From Tenderia sp965602225 (GTDB lineage: Bacteria > Pseudomonadota > Gammaproteobacteria > Tenderiales > Tenderiaceae): a stretch of 64,000 nt of DNA. Shown here in pieces: positions 24,701-33,312 of the stretch (positions within the stretch are counted from its first letter, which is position 1; each line of letters begins with the position of its first letter). Location: assembly GCA_965602225.1 (NCBI GenBank), contig CBFCYE010000005.1, positions 60,962-124,961 on the forward strand. The letters run 5' to 3'. Under the pieces are notes generated by a model. It made no database searches, was not told the DNA's origin, and was given only the letters and a program-made list of their open reading frames with translations. A program made the translations under genes and the position numbers.

Positions 24701-25532
24701 CTTAGGTGGAATAAACCATGTCGGCAGGCCGTTTGGCAGCAAACCCGCCGAAACCGAAGCCCATCTCAGAAGACGAATCAGTGAACGCCTGCGGCACAAA
24801 AACAGGGCGTCTACGCCGTGGGATTATGAACGTCTGGTGCTTGAGCAGTTTGCCTCTGTAGCCAAGGTTAAATGTTTTCCGAATATGGTCTCCAGTCATG
24901 TGCGGCCCGCCCCTGGACAGGTATTGGTGGTGGTTGTGCCGCAGGTAGATGCTCATGCCGCGGAAGGGTGTCAGCGGGCCATGCTTGGCTCGGTTGAGCT
25001 GGAACGCATCAGGACATTTCTGCAGAGCTTGTCTTCAAGCTTTGTCAGGTTTGAGGTAAGAAATCCTGTTTATGAACAGGTGCAGGTGAGATGCACGGTT
25101 AAATTTGTCGGTGGTGTCAGTGATGGGGTCTATATAAATCGCCTTAATAAGGCCATTTCAGATTATATCTGCCCCTGGCAGGAGCAGGGCTATAAAGCCA
25201 GGTTTGGTTGGAATATACGGCAGAAGGAAATTGAGTCTTATATTCGTGATCTCGATTACGTGGATTTTGTCACCAATTTTTCCATGTTGCACATCAGCGT
25301 TGATGGCGCAGAGCATTACAGCTTGTTTGATTCGGCTGCACGGCAAGTCAGTAATGATGCCCAGATCAGGCCGCATTATCCGTGGAGTTTGGTCATGCCA
25401 GCCAAGAGTCATTACATAGAAACAATCCAGAGCGCACATTCAATCAAGGCGGAGTTGACGGGGGTTAATGAGCTGGAGATTGGCGGTACCTTCATAATTA
25501 GTGGAAGTAAGGATCATGGCGAAGAAGAATAG
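21705..25532 (+). CDS. Giant baseplate J-like protein (Afp11/Pvc11 type)
   Basis: This 1275-residue baseplate wedge protein is among the largest in the cluster. The baseplate-J core lies in the last third: the region with G-R-P-F-G-S-K-P-A-E-T-E-A-H-L-R-R-R-I-S, W-D-Y-E-R-L-V-L-E-Q-F and V-V-V-P-Q-V-D. V-R-C-T-V-K-F-V-G-G follows. The N-terminal 900 residues are eCIS-specific and show no catalytic motif. It should form the six wedges with the 26328-28817 protein. The end overlaps the next gene by 17 bases, suggesting translational coupling. Confidence 0.88.
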   Translation: MSEWHDIKITDGTDQQARMPVALQPGYFNVDERAFEELLSMAAEFAGQLNFYSLDNQVNGSWAELFTADEAVIMAMLLSMNLKRQESEFARLYPGPLEPLLMLVVGLAKSVDFWLKKLNGSAHQSAVALRQRLAELVKSKLAGELHNVAVIVSGLDAGKSALQEMGLASFDKVWGLKQASGQYDFHRAGLAGAETVDQQKQAVRAALYGFVNAISYLKTITPVYLQQSLGSQQHGPAVGLFMVFLNLYEKAQQSANSFTQRHLDFYYHQILKAKPRQHQPESVHLLLGPQGGAEKTIVAKGTAFSAGKDSSLNEIVYRADNELLVTDATVESVYSLFLQHDELVAPESELAYVTRMKAYQPGLDAEEPLASNPWPLFGEDKKPASLHNSADAEIGFAIASSLLHLSEGVRTIELNISLVDAVKVDANTMISVLLRSEKQTDFIKLFGRLFSRYLLSYEGWLSRANKEAIINTAQSLLPPASAAEVSGLLKQDWQGLFFKLFKKVFSIKLTTKTGWLEVNDFVMTPYSSQVKTKAMGISLSLSLSDEVAAVSPYSAVVHGGEMTTGLPLLKCCINPDANFYPYSIFNDLVISAVEINVEVKGLKNILSHNQHGQLDPSKPFHPFGPLPGNNSYFVFGNYELAKKKLVELNLDVEWAELPELGGGFGEHYRGYAAAYSNETFRAGFTTLADGNWLPRKNDKTSTAALFDSEVSSGKVAQQKCLAVDVLDFAKPLDDSVSEAEYGFGLAARNGFFKLSLAEPVTGFGHAEYPQLLTRVLSDNARRKKQLPLPKPAYTPVINRLSVNYKARGRINVADKQPAESALQAETIFHLQPFGVETIYPLNQDRACYLLPQFGHQGNLYIGLSAKNLAGRLTLFFQLADDQASEVDSEAAVVNWFYLASDRWKSMPASRVLSDSSNGFLSQGIVTLDIPADINPATNIMPAGLFWLRASTNMAKRSFCSCYAIRTNALVVSREASAANELDGNINKETKWSPLVSIAGLGGINHVGRPFGSKPAETEAHLRRRISERLRHKNRASTPWDYERLVLEQFASVAKVKCFPNMVSSHVRPAPGQVLVVVVPQVDAHAAEGCQRAMLGSVELERIRTFLQSLSSSFVRFEVRNPVYEQVQVRCTVKFVGGVSDGVYINRLNKAISDYICPWQEQGYKARFGWNIRQKEIESYIRDLDYVDFVTNFSMLHISVDGAEHYSLFDSAARQVSNDAQIRPHYPWSLVMPAKSHYIETIQSAHSIKAELTGVNELEIGGTFIISGSKDHGEEE

Positions 25533-26325
25533 AAGCACACTGAAGCGTTATTTTCGTGAGGGTGCCTTGCCAAGCTCAGACCAGTTTGGAGACCTGATCG
25601 ATTCATCACTCAATACCATTGATGAAGGTTTTGACCGCTCGGCTGAGAATGGCTTCGAAATCTCGTTGGTGGGTGACCACGACAGGCTGATCAGTTTTTT
25701 CAGGAATTCATCTGAGACACAGCCAGGCTGGTCTGTCAGTTATGACAAGGCCCAGGACAAACTGATGTTCCTCAAACCTGAGCAGAGTGACAGTCAACCG
25801 ACACTGACCTTGACGGCCGCTGGCAGGGTGGGTGTGAACAGTAAAGATCCTCAATGGAGTCTTGATGTAGCGGGGGTGGTAGCTTCGCAGGGTCGGATAG
25901 GCGCTAATCCATTAAATCATAAAACGGTTCCAGCCGATGGCCAATGGCACAACATTACCGCTGCCATGAGTGGCTGTCAGGCCCTGGAGGTGATGGCGGG
26001 TGCAGGCAATAAGGGCACAGGAAAATATGCGCTGATGAAAGCGGTTGCCATCAATACATTCAACCCATCCGGCTGGTTGTTTAATTTTCTTAATATCAAA
26101 AAAAGAATCAAGTACCACCAGGCTTATTACCTGGCCCGCAGCAACAGGATAAAACTGCGCTGGAGCGGAACCGGAACAGAATACTATTTGCAAATGCGCA
26201 GCAACACGAGCTTCGGTGACGGCATAAATATCAGGTATTTCATTACCAAGCTTTGGTTTGATGAGGATATGAGTGAGTCCTGGTCACAAACCACTAGCGA
26301 ACAGACCGATGCAAAACAGAATTAA
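25516..26325 (+). CDS. eCIS baseplate-associated or short fibre protein
   Basis: About 269 residues from ATG 25516 (AAGGATC just upstream). The N-terminus L-K-R-Y-F-R-E-G-A-L-P-S-S-D-Q-F-G-D-L-I-D-S-S-L-N is a motif I associate with eCIS/tail proteins attached to the baseplate. A tail-fibre-like stretch V-G-V-N-S-K-D-P-Q-W-S-L-D-V-A-G follows near residue 110. The rest is a beta-rich module ending W-F-D-E-D-M-S-E-S-W. It is the only candidate for a receptor-binding fibre, but it is far shorter than Afp13/Pvc13. The role is inferred from position. Confidence 0.65.
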   Translation: MAKKNRSTLKRYFREGALPSSDQFGDLIDSSLNTIDEGFDRSAENGFEISLVGDHDRLISFFRNSSETQPGWSVSYDKAQDKLMFLKPEQSDSQPTLTLTAAGRVGVNSKDPQWSLDVAGVVASQGRIGANPLNHKTVPADGQWHNITAAMSGCQALEVMAGAGNKGTGKYALMKAVAINTFNPSGWLFNFLNIKKRIKYHQAYYLARSNRIKLRWSGTGTEYYLQMRSNTSFGDGINIRYFITKLWFDEDMSESWSQTTSEQTDAKQN

Positions 26326-26327
26326 CC

Positions 26328-28817
26328 ATGTCTGAAGCCCTTTCAATCAAACGGCGTAAAAGCGAAGTGAGTGAAACCAGCTTCGCCAGCCTGAGGTCGC
26401 AGGCCATAAAACTTGCCCAGCAGTTGTGCGGCGAACAGTGGACCGACTACAACCTGCATGACCCAGGCATCACCATCCTGGAACAGCTCATCTATGCCAT
26501 GACCGACTTGATCTATCGGTCTGAGTTTGAGGTTGCAGATTATCTGGTCAATGAAGCGGGCAGGATAGATTTCGAGGCGCAGGCACTGCAGCGTCCCGAG
26601 CAGATATTTGCCAGTCGCCCAACGACGCTTGTCGATTATAGAAAAGCGATTCTGAATGCGGTGCCTGAACTGGATAATGTTTGGTTGATGCCAAAATCGG
26701 CCGCCGACAGTCACTGCCTTGGCCTGTATCAATTGGCCTTGAAATTGGAACATGGACTGTCAGAGGTGAAGAAGGGCATCGTTCTGGAAAAGGTGCGTCG
26801 ATTCTATAACCGTAGCCGAAATCTATGTGAGGACCTTGCCGAGATCAGCATTGTCGAAGGGCTGGATTACAGCCTTTGTGCTGAAATCGAGGTCAGTAGC
26901 CGTCGCCGCCCGGTAGTCATATTGGCCGAGATTTATTTTAACTGTGCAAGGCGTATCTCGGGTGGTATCACCCTGACAGCCTATGATCAGGTGTTGACCG
27001 AATCAGAAAGTCTGGATCAGCTATTTAACGGGCCATTTACCGATCATGGCATCTTCAATAATGAGGATTTCGCCGCTGATAACAGCGAGTTTTTGGTCTC
27101 AAATCTTTTTTCGGTGGTTAATGCTATCGATGGGGTTGATCATGTCCGTGGGATTTACCTGGCACGTAATGGTGAAGAGTTTCATGAAAGTATTGTCTGC
27201 GATACGCCAGAGACGGCAATCAATCTGTTGCTGCCTAACCATGCCGATGAAATAAAGATTGTCCTGACAACCAATGGCCGGGTGCTGAGAACCTCTCTGG
27301 CCGAGGTGCGTGCCAAATTCGATGAATTAAGTTTTGGTTATCACTCATCCAGATCGACATCGCAGGATTTATCCCTGGTTTATGATTTGCCTGAGGGTAA
27401 GGCAAGGGCGCTATCTCAATATTCCTCTATCCAAAATCAATTCCCGCTCAATTATGGCGTGAGTGCCCATGGCGTGCCTGAGTCTGCACCGGCGGCAGTA
27501 AAGGCCAAAGCCAAACAGTTGAAGGCCTACCTGATCTTGTTTGAACAGATGATGGCTAATTATCTGGCCAACCTTGATTCTCTTGGGCAGTTGTTTTCCG
27601 TTAATGATCAGCAAGGCCAAACATATGCGACTAATTGCTTAAAGGCTCAACAGATAGCCGGGCTGGATGCTGTCTATCCACAAAATGGATTAGAAGTATT
27701 CGCTGAAATAAGCGGTAATTACGAAAACACTACTGAGCGCAGAGGCCGTCTGCTTGATTATCTATTGGCCCTGTATGGTGAGAGTTTTTCCCAGAACTCG
27801 CTCAGGCATTTTAATTGCTATTACAGCCCTGCTGAAATTGAACAGAACATTGTTGATAATAAAACTGAATTTCTTAAATCAGTTGTAGAGCTCGGTCGTG
27901 ACAGGGCCGCTGGCGCAGACTATTCAGCATTAAGCTGGAAAATCCGTGGCCAGTCAGGGCTACAGCAACGTGTCGGTATGTTGTTAGGGTTTAAGCAGCT
28001 GAGCGCGCGCTCATTGACTATGACCATGCTCAAACAAGGCCTAAAACTGTGTCGCCATGATGTTTTTGAACATTTGAAGGCAGGCAGTCCCGAGCTTGAG
28101 TTGATAGATATGCACAAGCTCGATAAGAGTTGTCAGGCAAGTTTCCAGACTGTGGCCGCGATTGAATCAGATGCTCCGTTTTCTCTTAATGAGATTCGCG
28201 ATCAGATTGGCACTGCAAACCCGCTAAAAAACAATCTGCTGAGTGATCTTTTGCTACGCGATGGAATTTATCTGGATAGATACCAACTGGGTAGTCTGAC
28301 AGGTGGGCAAGACTATCAGCTCTGCTTCCAGCCACTGCAGGATCAGTATTGGTATCTGGGCACGTTTACAGATAGAGAGGCTGGCAACAGGGCTGCAAAT
28401 GCGTTGCAACGTTTTCTGGTTCATCTTAATGCTGAGAGTGAAGGCATGCATGTGCTTGAACATGTTTTGCTTCGTCCAATTGGACGTGAGCGACATGCCG
28501 GTGTCAGTTTTACATCAGGGGAGGATTTCTACTCTTTCAGGATTAGCGTTGTGTTTCCGGCATGGACGGCCCGCTGTCACGATCAACAGTTTCGTATGTT
28601 GGCGGAAGAGACTGTGCGTATCAATGCCCCAGCACATGTTTACCCTGAGTTTTATTGGCTGGATTTTCACAAGATGTATGCCTTCGAGATGCTCTATGAG
28701 AAATGGATGGTATTGAAGAGCAAACGATCTGTAGAGGCGGCAGAGATCAATCAGGCGTCTGACATGCTGATTGCATTCTTGCTTGAAAATCGCGAGCACA
28801 AGGAGATGAGGCACTAG
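26328..28817 (+). CDS. Baseplate wedge protein (Afp12/Pvc12 type)
   Basis: An 829-residue eCIS baseplate protein. The N-terminal W-T-D-Y-N-L-H-D-P-G-I-T-I-L-E-Q-L-I-Y is the hallmark of this family and of the T4 gp6-like wedge. P-T-T-L-V-D-Y-R-K-A-I-L-N-A-V-P-E-L follows. The C-terminal part has H-V-L-E-H-V-L-L-R-P-I and H-V-Y-P-E-F-Y-W-L-D, also conserved in Pvc12. It should dimerise with the giant J protein in the baseplate ring. It begins two bases after the stop of the preceding gene. Confidence 0.87.
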   Translation: MSEALSIKRRKSEVSETSFASLRSQAIKLAQQLCGEQWTDYNLHDPGITILEQLIYAMTDLIYRSEFEVADYLVNEAGRIDFEAQALQRPEQIFASRPTTLVDYRKAILNAVPELDNVWLMPKSAADSHCLGLYQLALKLEHGLSEVKKGIVLEKVRRFYNRSRNLCEDLAEISIVEGLDYSLCAEIEVSSRRRPVVILAEIYFNCARRISGGITLTAYDQVLTESESLDQLFNGPFTDHGIFNNEDFAADNSEFLVSNLFSVVNAIDGVDHVRGIYLARNGEEFHESIVCDTPETAINLLLPNHADEIKIVLTTNGRVLRTSLAEVRAKFDELSFGYHSSRSTSQDLSLVYDLPEGKARALSQYSSIQNQFPLNYGVSAHGVPESAPAAVKAKAKQLKAYLILFEQMMANYLANLDSLGQLFSVNDQQGQTYATNCLKAQQIAGLDAVYPQNGLEVFAEISGNYENTTERRGRLLDYLLALYGESFSQNSLRHFNCYYSPAEIEQNIVDNKTEFLKSVVELGRDRAAGADYSALSWKIRGQSGLQQRVGMLLGFKQLSARSLTMTMLKQGLKLCRHDVFEHLKAGSPELELIDMHKLDKSCQASFQTVAAIESDAPFSLNEIRDQIGTANPLKNNLLSDLLLRDGIYLDRYQLGSLTGGQDYQLCFQPLQDQYWYLGTFTDREAGNRAANALQRFLVHLNAESEGMHVLEHVLLRPIGRERHAGVSFTSGEDFYSFRISVVFPAWTARCHDQQFRMLAEETVRINAPAHVYPEFYWLDFHKMYAFEMLYEKWMVLKSKRSVEAAEINQASDMLIAFLLENREHKEMRH

Positions 28818-28827
28818 CCTCAGCACC

Positions 28828-31800
28828 ATGAATAATCGCCATATTGTCGACACGGCTGTTTTTGATATCGGCTTTAGTTCGGAAGAAACTGCCTTTGAGT
28901 TTCAAACTGAATTGAATGCCTTTATCAATAACGAACTGCTGGCGGTTGTCGAGGAGGTGTTTGATAAAAGTTCTGCCGCCAATGCAGTGATCAGAATTCA
29001 GTCGCTAGAGATTGATCTTGGCGATGTGAGCCTGTCCCGCTATCAGGATGAGCTTCCGCGGCGACTGCGAGATAAACTTACGCAGCAGTTGGGCGAAATC
29101 CGCCAATCAATCAGAGACAAGTCGGCATCGAATAATGCCCTTATTGATGTTCAGTCTGCTAGTGGTGAGCTGGTTGAGTATTTTTTGTTGCATGGTCATT
29201 TGCCCTGGCACTCAAGTCTGGCCGCGGGGCAGAGCATTGAGCAGTTATTAAATAAGATGATTGCCACTGAGCCGCACCGGCTCAAACAGTTTCTAATGAC
29301 TTCCGCACAAAAGGGCAAACTCATAGAACGACTGGTGAACCAGTTTAATCCTGGCACCGTCGTTCATGTTTGTCAGTTGTTGGCTCCAGGACAGAGCCGC
29401 CGGATTAAAGGGCTGTTCGATGAGTTGATGCGGCATTGGCCGGATCTTCAACCATTGTTTGCTATACCCCAAAGCGGTGCTGAGGCTATGAGTCGCCAGT
29501 TATGGTCAGGTTTGATCATGCTGCTACTGGAAAAGGGTAGCCGTCAGTTAAGTGTTGAAGAGATGATTGTTATGGTGCTGCAAGGCTTGTTTGCTAATGC
29601 TGATGATTCGAAACAGGCCACACTGTTGACGTTGTCAAAAAAGATGGCAATGAGTGGGCAGTCTGCTACAACAGCGCTGGTAGTTATATTGAGGCAATTG
29701 GTTGATGAACTCTCTATTGATGTTTCTGCCACTGAAAATGTCGACGCCTTAGAGACCGAGCGGGATCAGGTTGTTGGCACGGATAACAAAACAGCTGAGG
29801 TCCAGCTGCTTCAGCAACGTCTGATTGATGCACTCATCACGGGCAAGGGTTCTTATTTAGAAGACTATTGGTCGTCATTGCTTAATCAGCATGCAGGTCT
29901 ACTGGAGCAGCTGCTGCAGCAATATGGTCAGCGGGCAGGGGTGCGAGAGAAAATTGCCCATGGATTTTCTGAGGCGATGTTGCTGGATATCCTCAGCATC
30001 TTTGAGCCCATTGAACATAGCTTTGTTAAAGCGGTGTTAGATCAATCAGATCTGTTTCTGGTTCAGGCCGATGATCAAACACAAACAAAGTCTCAGTTGA
30101 GACAAAATATGTGGCAGTTAACGCTTGGTTTTCTGCTGGTAGAGCGTGGCAGTCGTTTTAACAAAAAATCTTATATCGGCAGTCTGCTACGGCAGATGGC
30201 CATGTCTACGGGTGAAACTTATGAGGCCCTGTTAGTTGGCCTGTCGAAAAACCTGGCTGCCTTGCCCGATTCAAATGGCTTGAGCCGGCAGTTGTTGGAT
30301 TTTCTGACAGAGCTAAGGCATGAGGTAAGACCGTTCCCCAAACAGCCGAGTGTCCAGGCGAATTCTGATCAGCATAATTACCAGCAGTATGAGCTGTTGA
30401 GCCGGGTATTGAAAAATGAGATAGACAAGACCAAGGTAGTTGATCTGGTCAAGGCGGTCCAAGAACTCAAAGAGAAAGCGCCATGGTTGCTGTTACGACT
30501 GTTAAAAGAGATACAGCTGGGTCACTTTGGTCAACCGCTTCGGGCCTACAACCTACCAACAGCATTGTTGCGTCAATTGGCTTTGGTCACTATTGATTTG
30601 TCAAAGCCGGTGGCGAGTTCTGCAGCTTCTGATCTTGTTGATGCCATAGACAGATATTCTGAGCGAGCTGGAAATGTCGCCCTCTATTTCAGTCATGTCA
30701 TCTTTTGTCTGCTGAATGCTCAGTTGCTCGATTTCGATGCAATCCTGTCGGAGTCAAATGTTAGTAGCAATAAACCAGACTCTGCAAAGGCCTTGGATAA
30801 AGTGATATCCACACCACTCAAACTGCAAACAAACGTTCCAATACTGGCTGATTGCGAACAAATGGTTGGCCAGTTTCTTGAAGGGAAAGACAAACAGGCG
30901 AGCGAGGCTAATGGCCTTGTGTCTGCATTTCAACAGCTGGTTTTGAAACGCCCGGCCTTGTTACGTCAGCTGCTGTTGTCTTCAATAAGAGACCAAAAGA
31001 CAGTTGCGCGGATGTCTGAGCTTCTGCCCGAAAGTTTGCTGGTTCAGTTGCTGTCATCAATGGGGTTAGCACGGTTTGCTGAACTGAAGCAGTGTGCAGA
31101 GATTATTGTTACTGCCTGTTATGTAAAAGAGTTTGGACTGGCAATGGATCAGCTTCGCTCGCTCAAATGGCAGGCCATTTTTTCCTATATTGCTGAAAAT
31201 GGTGGGCTATATAGTCAAAAAGGATTCGTTCAATACCTTGTGGCCTGGCTGTGTGAAGCAGGCAGGCCGACGGATACAGATACGCTGAGTGCAGTAATAA
31301 GCCGACAGTTGTCTGTTAATAGCCAACCAGCTACGCAGCCGTTGGCAAAACAAATTGTGCAATGGATTGATGCGGGTGCTGCAGCAAAAATTACAGAAAC
31401 CAGCAAAAGGCCAAACACTGTTATTGATGCAGTATCTGAGTCTGATGATGCGGCTGTAGAGGAAGTCTATATCGCCAATGCCGGACTGGTGTTGGCGGCG
31501 CCATATTTGCCTCGTCTGTTCGATATGTTGGGACTGGTGCAGCAGTCAGCCTTTAAGAATCGCGATGCGGCTATGCGCGGTGTGCATATGCTGCAGTTTC
31601 TGGTCAATGGCAGCATTACCAGCCCTGAGTTCCAGCTGGTATTGAACAAACTGATCTGCGGTGTCAGTACCGGTGTGCCTATAGAACGAGAGATTAGCCT
31701 CAGTGACGCTGAAACAAGTCAACTTGAAGGTCTGCTGCAGGGCATGATTCAGAACTGGAAGGGCTTGGGAAACACCTCGATTGCCGGATTAAGAGAATCA

Positions 31801-31959
31801 TTCCTGCAACGACAGGGGCGCCTGCAGTTGAAGAACGATGCCTGGCATCTGCTGGTAGAGCCTAAGTCTTTTGATATGTTGCTGGATCAGCTGCCATGGA
31901 GCTATTCGACTATCAAATACCCGTGGATGGAACGAGTTATTTATGTGGAGTGGCGTTAA
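28828..31959 (+). CDS. Contractile injection system tape-measure protein (Afp14/Pvc14 type)
   Basis: A 1043-residue, mainly helical protein. The N-terminus matches the CIS tape-measure family: N-R-H-I-V-D-T-A-V-F-D-I-G-F, V-I-R-I-Q-S-L-E-I-D-L-G-D-V and then R-L-R-D-K-L. The C-terminus also fits: V-Y-I-A-N-A-G-L-V-L-A-A-P-Y-L-P-R-L-F and Q-L-P-W-S-Y-S-T-I-K-Y-P-W-M. Family members set tail length and may help to hold cargo in the tube lumen. Long hydrophilic Gln/Leu-rich helices fill the middle. It is followed after three bases by the AAA+ gene. Confidence 0.88.
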   Translation: MNNRHIVDTAVFDIGFSSEETAFEFQTELNAFINNELLAVVEEVFDKSSAANAVIRIQSLEIDLGDVSLSRYQDELPRRLRDKLTQQLGEIRQSIRDKSASNNALIDVQSASGELVEYFLLHGHLPWHSSLAAGQSIEQLLNKMIATEPHRLKQFLMTSAQKGKLIERLVNQFNPGTVVHVCQLLAPGQSRRIKGLFDELMRHWPDLQPLFAIPQSGAEAMSRQLWSGLIMLLLEKGSRQLSVEEMIVMVLQGLFANADDSKQATLLTLSKKMAMSGQSATTALVVILRQLVDELSIDVSATENVDALETERDQVVGTDNKTAEVQLLQQRLIDALITGKGSYLEDYWSSLLNQHAGLLEQLLQQYGQRAGVREKIAHGFSEAMLLDILSIFEPIEHSFVKAVLDQSDLFLVQADDQTQTKSQLRQNMWQLTLGFLLVERGSRFNKKSYIGSLLRQMAMSTGETYEALLVGLSKNLAALPDSNGLSRQLLDFLTELRHEVRPFPKQPSVQANSDQHNYQQYELLSRVLKNEIDKTKVVDLVKAVQELKEKAPWLLLRLLKEIQLGHFGQPLRAYNLPTALLRQLALVTIDLSKPVASSAASDLVDAIDRYSERAGNVALYFSHVIFCLLNAQLLDFDAILSESNVSSNKPDSAKALDKVISTPLKLQTNVPILADCEQMVGQFLEGKDKQASEANGLVSAFQQLVLKRPALLRQLLLSSIRDQKTVARMSELLPESLLVQLLSSMGLARFAELKQCAEIIVTACYVKEFGLAMDQLRSLKWQAIFSYIAENGGLYSQKGFVQYLVAWLCEAGRPTDTDTLSAVISRQLSVNSQPATQPLAKQIVQWIDAGAAAKITETSKRPNTVIDAVSESDDAAVEEVYIANAGLVLAAPYLPRLFDMLGLVQQSAFKNRDAAMRGVHMLQFLVNGSITSPEFQLVLNKLICGVSTGVPIEREISLSDAETSQLEGLLQGMIQNWKGLGNTSIAGLRESFLQRQGRLQLKNDAWHLLVEPKSFDMLLDQLPWSYSTIKYPWMERVIYVEWR

Positions 31960-31962
31960 ACC

Positions 31963-33312
31963 ATGAAGCTCAGCAGCTTAAATGCAATCAGCCTTGAGGC
32001 CGAAATAGACTGGTTCAGCCGTGTGCTATCGGCACGTATTAGTCTTTATTTTGAACAGGCTTGTGAGGTTGAAGATATCCATGCCATTACCCCTCCGGAT
32101 TTGTCTGTCGATGAATCTGAGTATGCCGTGCTGGTAAAACAATTCGGTATGGGGTTTGATGAACGCATTATCCTGGTGCTGGCCCTGATTCCCCATGTCC
32201 GGCCCCAGGTACTGGATACCCTGTTTATTCGCAATAAAAACCTCGATCGTGCCTATACCGAGTTTGGTGGATTGAAAGGCAAAAATCATAGCGGCTTTCT
32301 GCCGACGCCTGAAACTGCCGCTTTTATTCTGGCCGGAAATGACCTGGCCAGGCGTTTCGAAATCACCCGGCTATTTGAAGATGAACATTTTTTCACTAAG
32401 GCGAGCTTGCTTCAGGTAGATAACCAGGGGCAGGATGAACCCTTCTTCAGCGGCGCCCTGAAGTTGTCGTATGAAACGCTTTGTCGTTGCACATCGGGTC
32501 TGTGCCACAAACCTGATTACAGCACCAACTTTCCTGCCACGCGCATTACCACCAAACTAAGCTGGGATGATCTAGTGCTGGCACCGCAGGTATTGGCTGA
32601 AATTGAAAACCTGAAAACCTGGATTAAATGCTCTGGCACCATCATGCAGGACTGGGGTTTGGCGAAGACGATTAAACCCGGTTATCGCAGTCTCTTTTAT
32701 GGCCCGCCGGGTACCGGTAAAACCCTGACCGCAACCTTGATAGGGGCGGAAGTGGGGCGGGATGTCTATCGCATCGATCTGTCGATGGTGGTGTCAAAAT
32801 ACATCGGTGAAACAGAAAAGAATCTGGCCAATGTTTTTGATCAGGCCGAGAATAAGGATTGGATTCTGTTTTTCGACGAGGCCGATGCCCTGTTTGGTAA
32901 ACGCACCCAAACCTCTAGTTCTAATGACCGTTATGCCAATCAGGAAGTTTCCTATCTGTTGCAACGGGTAGAGGATTTTCCCGGTATTGTCATCCTGGCA
33001 ACCAATATCAAAGCCAATATTGATGAGGCCTTTGCGCGCCGTTTTCAGTCCTTGGTCTATTTTCCGGCGCCGGATGCCGAGCAGCGTCAGCGTTTGTGGA
33101 GCAGCACCCTGAATGGCAAGGTCAGGCTGGATGAGTCAGTGGATTTATTCAGGATGGCGCAAGATTACGAATTGACAGGTGGTGCCATTACCAATGTAGT
33201 GCGTTATGGCGCCATCAATGCGTTGCAAAAGCAGCGTGAAACTATATGTAGCGACGATTTGATCACTGGCGTGATAAAAGAGCTGCGTAAAGAAGGGAAG
33301 ACGATTCAGTAA
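31963..33312 (+). CDS. AAA+ ATPase of the eCIS (Afp15/Pvc15 type)
   Basis: A 449-residue AAA+ ATPase. An N-terminal domain of about 220 residues is followed by the ATPase core: Walker A G-P-P-G-T-G-K-T at about 247-254, Walker B L-F-F-D-E-A-D-A at about 301-308. Sensor-1 region V-I-L-A-T-N and arginine fingers D-E-A-F-A-R-R-F are present. The family is conserved in all eCIS and is thought to help assemble the particle or load cargo. A Cys-rich patch (L-C-R-C-T-S-G-L-C-H-K) lies before the core. Its stop codon overlaps the next ATG (TAATG), a translational coupling signal. Confidence 0.93.
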   Translation: MKLSSLNAISLEAEIDWFSRVLSARISLYFEQACEVEDIHAITPPDLSVDESEYAVLVKQFGMGFDERIILVLALIPHVRPQVLDTLFIRNKNLDRAYTEFGGLKGKNHSGFLPTPETAAFILAGNDLARRFEITRLFEDEHFFTKASLLQVDNQGQDEPFFSGALKLSYETLCRCTSGLCHKPDYSTNFPATRITTKLSWDDLVLAPQVLAEIENLKTWIKCSGTIMQDWGLAKTIKPGYRSLFYGPPGTGKTLTATLIGAEVGRDVYRIDLSMVVSKYIGETEKNLANVFDQAENKDWILFFDEADALFGKRTQTSSSNDRYANQEVSYLLQRVEDFPGIVILATNIKANIDEAFARRFQSLVYFPAPDAEQRQRLWSSTLNGKVRLDESVDLFRMAQDYELTGGAITNVVRYGAINALQKQRETICSDDLITGVIKELRKEGKTIQ

